A stretch of DNA of 64,000 nt, taken from contig CATNEN010000033.1 of the NCBI GenBank assembly GCA_950097015.1, positions 1,302,001-1,366,000 on the forward strand, read 5' to 3'. Source of the stretch: Macrostomum hystrix. Taxonomy: Eukaryota > Platyhelminthes > Macrostomidae. The notes beneath the pieces are model-generated. The model ran no database searches and was not told the DNA's origin. It saw nothing but the letters and a program-made list of their open reading frames with translations. Position 1 is the first letter of the stretch. The number at the start of each line of letters is the position of its first letter. Both the position numbers and the translations under genes were made by a program. Of the stretch, positions 57,701 to 64,000 are shown piece by piece.

Positions 57701-60700
57701 TTCACTATCACATTCATTGTCACAGTTTTCACCTTCGCCTTCAACAGCAAGCAGAAGTTCGCCATCGACCGAGAAGTTAAGCGAAACTGCGGTGATAACT
57801 GGACCAGCTTCACCGAGTACAATCAGGGTGGCAAGGCTGACGACGTCCCAGATCCGGATACTGCTATTGAAACCGTCGCTGTGGTCTTGGCCGTTGACAC
57901 TGCCGGAACTCCGCGATTGGACACGCTGACTACTGGCCACTATTGGGCGACTTGGGTGGCAATCGAGGCTGTGTTTTCGTAGCAATAGATTTGATGCATC
58001 ATACGGGTCAAGCGTCTCATATGAGCCGTAAATGACCCACCACGGCGGCTATCAGAAGTCATCGGGATGCTTAGAAACTGTTCTATTTTTATCTTTATTT
58101 CTAAGCCTATGTTCACAAGTAGTAGAGTGACGTATGTACGAATTTTGAACCTCAAGCCCAGGGAGACACAATCCGCGATCTGTCTGTGTCCTTCAGCAAA
58201 GTAGTTCCCTAGTGCCTCAGTTCAGCAGCTGTTAAATCAACTGAATCTACCCAGAATCAACTGGGTAGAATTCCCCCAGTCCTTGGACTGAACAGCTGTA
58301 CATATGGCCTTTGGAAGCGCTGCGTAATTACTGCCACTGTGCCACTGGCTGTTCATCTGGCACACCTGTGCTTGTGTGAATTTCGACTCCATTTTTTGCA
58401 AGTATGCAACATTATAGTATAGTCCTATAGTGCAATAGCATGGCCTATAGCAGTATGACATTGAGCAAATACCCGGGAAGCCAACATATTCAGAAAAACA
58501 CGAACCAGACAATATGCAACTGGTGCCCGGTGTAGTGCCTCTGCCTCCGTCTGTCTGGGCTGAGCAGTACAGCCACCGCGGCTGCGGCAAACACTAAAGA
58601 ACCGTCAGGCAGGGCTTGCAGGCAGCCTGACGCAGCATTGACAGGACCGTGGAGCCAATAGAAACTCAGGCTGCCGCTCTTACTGACTGGGCGAAAGTCT
58701 CACGATGGCGAGGGAAACGGTTGTCATGTCATGTGCGAGTTAATGTCTATGGCTTCCTGAGCTAGCTAGACTCCGAGGAGAGGACCAGAACGCCATGCAA
58801 GCATTTTATTATGGTTCCAACCGTTTTTCGCTTCGAGTAACCTTTTTAGCCCGTACCTCGTTGATAGTAGCCCCTTAAGGCTCATTAAAGCTCACGCTGC
58901 CAAAAAACGAGGCTAAAAGACACTATGATTATTTATCGCTGTTATGACCATTCATACCTGTGTCGCCGATCAAAGCTTTTTTAAGACGAAAGAGAAAATT
59001 TTTTTAAATAAATCGCTTATTTAAAATATATAAATTTTTAAATTGAAATCAAATCGCTATCCCTTCGGGGGTGTCGCTCGCTTTCATCTCGCCCAATTTT
59101 TCCGTCTTCCCGGTGTTTAACGAGCCTTACTAACTATTTAGTTTCATCACTCGGGGGTGAGTGACAGAGCAGTCAAACGTATTTGCCTCTCGCGCCAAGG
59201 TCCCTGAGCTCGATTCCGCGGAGAGAAGGCTTTGGGGCTTTATGCCCATGAGGGCCAACCTCCAAGGCCCAGTGAGAGTGCAGTGCACTACCTGACGATG
59301 AGAAAGTCAGGGCAGATGTACACACCTATGTGAGCATGTGCCTGCATATAGTATCTGTGCGTTTGTGCTCAGGAGATAGAGAAATAGGTGGTATTGCCTC
59401 CTCGCTGGCTTCTGGTCCAGTGTCACCAAAATGATGTGTCATTGCCCGCAGCCCTCCTACAATTCTTATATTATAACACTATTATTAGGTTCGTGACTAA
59501 CCCTATTCCTATATTTAGCATGCTTTTCCAGTGTTAGTTTGACTCACCTCGATACTGGCTCTCGTCAGTGAGTTCTCCTGTCGACCTGCTCAGCACCGAC
59601 AGCGGTGGCTGCAGTGGCTCAAAGGAGCGGCCACTTCTTGTAGCCGAGAACTCAACTCTCAGCCGCTCTGTGGGGCTCTCACTCTGAGACCGTCGGTGAC
59701 TGCTGGACGTTTCTGAGTAGGAAATTGTTATTCTGTGTAGTTAATGCCGTTAGCACTACTGTGAGCAGTGTGAGTCTAAAGCTGTTATTATGATTGTAGA
59801 TACGGCTAGAAAATTACATATTATAGTAATCATAATCATTCTGACCAAGAGATCCAGAGTTCGATTCTCAGCCCAAGGGAGAGAATGTGTGTCATCGAGA
59901 ATGAGATTTCATTCCCTTATGCTTCAGTTCAGCCAGCATTAGCCATGAACTGTGTTCATTCCCTTATGCTTCAGTTCAGCCAGCATTAGCCATGAACTGT
60001 GTTCATTCCCTTATGCTTCAGTTCACCCAGCTGTAGCCATGAACTGTGTTCATTCCCTTATGCTTCAGTTCAGCCAGCATTAGCCATGAACTGTGTTCAT
60101 TCCCTTATGCTTCAGTTCAGCCAGCATTAGCCATGAACTGTGTTCATTCCCTTATGCTTCAGTTCAGCCAGCATTAGCCATGAACTGTGTTCATTCCCTT
60201 ATGCTTCAGTTCAGCCAGCATTAGCCATGAACTGTGTTCATTCCCTTATGCTTCAGTTCACCCGGCATTAGCCATGAACTGTGTTCATTCCCTTATGCTT
60301 CAGTTCAGCCAGCATTAGCCATGAACTGTGTTCATTCCCTTATGCTTCAGTTCAGCCAGCATTAGCCATGAACTGTGTTCATTCCCTTATGCTTCAGTTC
60401 AGCCAGCATTAGCCATGAACTGTGTTCATTCCCTTATGCTTCAGTTCAGCCAGCATTAGCCATGAACTGTGTTCATTCCCTTATGCTTCAGTTCAGCCAG
60501 CATTAGCCATGAACTGTGTTCATTCCCTTATGCTTCAGTTCAGCCAGCATTAGCCATGAACTGTGTTCATTCCCTTATGCTTCAGTTCAGCCAGCATTAG
60601 CCATGAACTGTGTTCATTCCCTTATGCTTCAGTTCAGCCAGCATTAGCCATGAACTGTGTTCATTCCCTTATGCTTCAGTTCAGCCAGCATTAGCCATGA

Positions 60701-63459
60701 ACTGTGTTCATTCCCTTATGCTTCAGTTCAGCCAGCATTAGCCATGAACTGTGTTCATTCCCTTATGCTTCAGTTCACCCGGCATTAGCCATGAACTGTG
60801 TTCATTCCCTTATGCTTCAGTTCAGCCAGCATTAGCCATGAACTGTGTTCATTCCCTTATGCTTCAGTTCAGCCAGCATTAGCCATGAACTGTGTTCATT
60901 ACCTTATGCTTCAGTTCAGCCAGCATTAGCCATGAACTGTGTTCATTACCTTATGCTTCAGTTCAGCCAGCATTAGCCATGAACTGTGTTCATTCCCTTA
61001 TGCTTCAGTTCAGCCAGCATTAGCCATGAACTGTGTTCATTCCCTTATGCTTCAGTTCACCCAGCATTAGCCATGAACTGTGTTCATTCCCTTATGCTTC
61101 AGTTCAGCCAGCATTAGCCATGAACTGTGTTCATTCCCTTATGCTTCAGTTCAGCCAGCATTAGCCATGAACTGTGTTCATTCCCTTATGCTTCAGTTCA
61201 GCCAGCATTAGCCATGAACTGTGTTCATTCCCTTATGCTTCAGTTCAGCCAGCATTAGCCATGAACTGTGTTCATTCCCTTATGCTTCAGTTCAGCCAGC
61301 ATTAGCCATGAACTGTGTTCATTCCCTTATGCTTCAGTTCAGCCAGCATTAGCCATGAACTGTGTTCATTCCCTTATGCTTCAGTTCAGCCAGCTTTAGC
61401 CATGAACTGTGTTCATTCCCTTATGCTTCAGTTCAGCCAGCATTAGCCATGAACTGTGTTCATTCCCTTATGCTTCAGTTCAGCCAGCTTTAGCCATGAA
61501 CTGTGTTGTATACAGCTTCTGGATGTGCTGTGCCATTAGCGTTTTGCGTTTTGTGTTTACATCGAGTTGGGCTAGTGTGCAAGCGTCTATCTATCTGTAA
61601 TAAAACTTGATTAGATAAGCAGCAGCAAGCCAGACGCGCAGTTAAAAATTTTATTTCTACGAAATTAGGATTAGTTTGGCACTGTAAAATTGTGAGTGAA
61701 TCAAATCCAAAATAAGTTTTTAAAACAGCTTTCTTTGCTAAAAAGTGGCTTTTTATATTGGCAGCCGAAACAAGAATTTCACGCATTTTAGTACATCTGC
61801 AATTAAAAATCTGCAGGGGAGCCAGGTGGGAATTTCATGACGGATTTGGTGGAAAAATACTCTACAGTCCATTGTCACTTGTTGATTATTCAGCCTGAAA
61901 TTGACGAAACAAGTGTGCCTTTCTTAGAACTGTTAATATTATTTGGCCTCGATGTAAGCATTGTTCGATTTTATTTACCGAAATACCATTCGACCAATAG
62001 ACATACGACTCACATCTCGATCAGACGACCCACATCCTATTCAACTCATATCCCGTTCGACCCATAATTCAATCCACATCCCACTACCTTCATCTAAATG
62101 CCATTAAACTGAGCCTTCTTAATCCCAGTCGAATGGCATCCGTTCCACTTGAAAGCTTGTTAGTAAGAAATACCCCTATAAGCTATGCTCTACAAACACA
62201 GCTCTACGTACATACTCTGAATCAATGACTCAGACACCCACCTGACTGGTGCCAGCCGTTCTCGGGCTGGCGATCGAGTCGCACCGCCGGCGACCTGCTA
62301 TCCTGCGAGACGTCGCCGCTTCGACTGCCACCGCTGCCAGCTAGCTCCACCGGAGTCAGTTCTCGGCCGCAGGCAATGAAGGTGTCGTGGTCCTTAAACT
62401 CGCGAAAGAGCTGGGAGAAGCTTTCCACCTGCATAGCGACGAGTTCAGGTGTTATAATTAGCACTTTAAGGACGAATTTTCGACTAGGCGAACCGATTAT
62501 GAATCCTCAAGCCAAGACAAGTCGATCGACTCACCCGCCTGTATGGAGGCAGCGCGGTGTACAAAGCCCGCACCGGGGGCCCGGACATGATCAACAGGCT
62601 GGCGAAGTCAGCCAGTAGGTCCTCGAACATCAGCCTCGTGCCTGGATTCACCAGCACTTTCTCGCGCGAGCCGCGATGCGTATTGCTCACGACGGTGATC
62701 AGACGGATTCCGCGAGGCGGCACCGACTGCGAGGAACTTGTCGACGATTTGTCGGCGCCGTTTCGACGATGGTAGTGCCGACTGTCCCGCCTGGCCAGCA
62801 GGCGAATGTCTGCTTGGCGCATCCGGCCGGCCACAGAGCTGGGGTCACGTGCTTCCGTCAACCATGGCTTCTCGCTGACGTCGACAGCGGTGCCGTCGCC
62901 GCTGCCATAGTCGAGTCCGCGGACGAGACGTCGGACGCCGGAAACAGCGTACCGGCCACCCGGCTGCAGATCAGCGACGTCTCGCACCGGACGACCGTCT
63001 GGCAGGCGCAGGATGTGGCGGACTCCGGAAGTTGTCGGGATCTTCTCGCCCAACCAGACGAGCAGTGACTCCATGGAGACGAAGGCCTTCTGGCTGATGG
63101 ACGCGTTGAGGCCCTTGAAGTACGGATCGCCATTGCGGTAGAATGTGACAAGACGGCCGCGTCTCGAGCCGACATGGATGCCGGTGGCCTGGGCGGAGAT
63201 GTCTGCGCGAGTAGACGGGAGGTGCGGCAAGAATCGAGTCGGTGCGACACCATCAGGAAATGTGGGCTTGAGTTTATGAACTTTGAAGATTGGATTCGAC
63301 CTCTTAGATTGAAAGCCTCTTGAAGTCTCTGACCTCTGCACGAAACAACTCACCTGGTAGTCTCAATCGCTGCTCATGAGTCAGCGGCTCTGGAAAGTAA
63401 TTCTCAGAGTCCGAGTCCCGATAATCCCAGTAGCCATTTGCTGCCATGGGTTCGGCCAT
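54781..63459 (-). CDS. DCX-EMAP: DCX-EMAP-like microtubule-associated protein, 12 exons
   Basis: Exons: 63354-63459, 62535-63280, 62242-62428, 59548-59712, 58521-58686, 57239-57968, 56926-57039, 56382-56829, 56217-56249, 55936-56151, 55389-55591, 54781-54948. All junctions keep phase and give 1093 aa from ATG to TAA. Residues about 76-153 form a first doublecortin domain (RLVTFYRNGDPYFKG ... RHILRLPDGRPV); a second begins near 221 (IRLITVVSNTHRGSREKVLV) and runs into exon 3. After a Ser-rich linker, a HELP motif (LPDGSLVFAAAAVAVLL ... QRHYTGH, about 402-456) opens a WD40 array to the C-terminus (IRIWDV, LRVWT, IRVWDT, LLVKLW, FIQLWS). This is the layout of fly DCX-EMAP, linked to cilia and mechanosensory cells. 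The acceptor of exon 2 is the least certain junction (73-bp intron). Confidence 0.9.
55030..55255 (+). mobile_element. SINE family A, degenerate
   Basis: The diverged head (tctgctcgaatccgc as B-box relic) is followed by the family phrase gtgtacactgcctgacgatgag. It sits in the last intron of the DCX-EMAP-like gene. Confidence 0.7.
58160..58372 (+). mobile_element. SINE family B, partial
   Basis: Family B body (ctcagttcagcagctgttaa, cccccagtccttggactgaa, ggaagcgctgcgtaatta) without a clear tRNA-like head. It lies in the DCX-EMAP intron 57969-58520. Confidence 0.75.
59152..59480 (+). mobile_element. SINE family A, near full length
   Basis: Head with gagtgacagagcagtcaaacg (A-box relic) and gagctcgattcc (B box). 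Body with acctgacgatgagaaagtca and gcagatgtacacac. The 3' end has ccgcagccctcctac and then ATTATT. It lies in the DCX-EMAP intron 58687-59547. Confidence 0.85.
59840..61505 (+). repeat. 47-bp minisatellite grown from a SINE family B body
   Basis: A B-box-like gttcgattctcagccc at about 59852 starts a family B-like stretch that reaches tatgcttcagttcagccag. From about 59920 to 61505 a 47-bp unit (ttcattcccttatgcttcag onward, ending ccatgaactgtg) repeats about 33 times with very few differences. The unit contains the family B phrase cttcagttca(c/g)cca. It lies in the DCX-EMAP intron 59713-62241. Confidence 0.93.
61506..62241. other. DCX-EMAP intron, unique part
   Basis: AT-rich intronic DNA. Around 61990-62085 a loose repeat of cgaccaatagacatac / cgacccacatcc type is visible. 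No exon. Confidence 0.45.
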
Positions 63460-64000
63460 GAACGCGGAAGGAGTTTGTGGTTACAAGCCCCTAGCTTCTA
63501 TCGGCTAGCACGACGCCTAGAAACTGTAGCCCCGCTCGCTAATCTACAGCTCGCACGACTATCAAAAGGTGTGCTCAAAAATGAGAGGTTGGTTAGAGAA
63601 GGACTTAATTGGACACTAAGAAAATGTGAATTTAAAGCTGCTCACACTGCGCCTACATGAGTTCATCACTGTGTAGTCAGTACAGCTCAGCTCAGTGTGA
63701 ACAGAGAGGAAAGAAAAAAATGGTGCAACAATAGGCCAACCTCAATACTTCATCTTTATTACTCTGTTCTACTCAGATCTTGTCTGAAACTCTCAGAGGT
63801 TCAATTGTTCAACTAGCGAATAGAAAAGCACTGTGCGGGTGGATCAACTTCGCCTCATTAAACCTGTGAATTCCGCTGCTTGGCCTTGTACATAATGCAT
63901 TAATGTAACCAGACAGCACTCATTGAAATCTACTTGACTGGCACGTTTACACATAATGAGGAGATAAACAATCTGCTTTACTGCGATGACTTAGTAATAT
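63460..64000. other. 5' flank of the DCX-EMAP-like gene
   Basis: Probable 5' untranslated region and promoter of the minus-strand gene. No clear TATA box or other element identified. Confidence 0.4.

Noticed and set aside
59920-61505. CRISPR-like array
   Set aside because: Direct head-to-tail repeats with no unique spacers, in a eukaryotic intron.

Overview
Eukaryotic, almost certainly metazoan (invertebrate bilaterian) genomic DNA. Multi-exon genes with GT-AG introns, tRNA-derived SINEs, a THAP-type P element, a Crypton, a Ty3/gypsy element and many minisatellites rule out a prokaryote or a virus. A flatworm-like or other lophotrochozoan genome would fit, but no feature here fixes the phylum.

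Layout. 1-9.4 kb is mostly intergenic. It holds a 31-bp minisatellite, one small single-pass membrane protein gene (1413-1655, minus), an internally deleted Ty3/gypsy element with a 5-bp target duplication (2489-4982) and SINEs. From 9.46 to 40.46 kb lies one large minus-strand gene. I assembled 18 exons with consistent splice phases, coding about 892 residues of an SCYL2 (CVAK104)-like pseudokinase with HEAT repeats and a low-complexity tail; the extreme N-terminal exon was not found. Its introns are swollen by minisatellites (31, 29, 24, 6, 15, 26-27 and 15 bp units) and SINEs. One intron carries, on the opposite strand, a compact neuropeptide precursor gene (14237-14824): a signal peptide and 13 identical FSAPGTYDW peptides separated by RKR sites.

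41.7-53.3 kb holds two tandem minus-strand paralogues, each of three exons with matching intron phases. They encode divergent ankyrin proteins that resemble the N-terminal ankyrin region of I-kappa-B/Bcl3 proteins. The DNA between them contains an apparently intact P-element-like transposon (45983-49160: ~140-bp terminal inverted repeats, 8-bp target duplication, 827-aa THAP transposase with one short intron), a disrupted Crypton tyrosine recombinase (49517-50784, minus) and a pair of inverted dispersed repeats.

54.8-63.5 kb is a complete 12-exon minus-strand gene (about 1093 aa). It joins two doublecortin domains to a HELP motif and a WD40 array, the layout of DCX-EMAP, a microtubule-associated family. 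One of its introns has a ~1.6 kb, 47-bp minisatellite that appears to have expanded from the body of a SINE.

Exon assignments come from reading splice sites and reading-frame phase by eye and from remembered family sequences. No alignment or transcript evidence was available. The best candidate for something undescribed is the FSAPGTYDW precursor, followed by the I-kappa-B-like tandem pair and the intact P element between its members.
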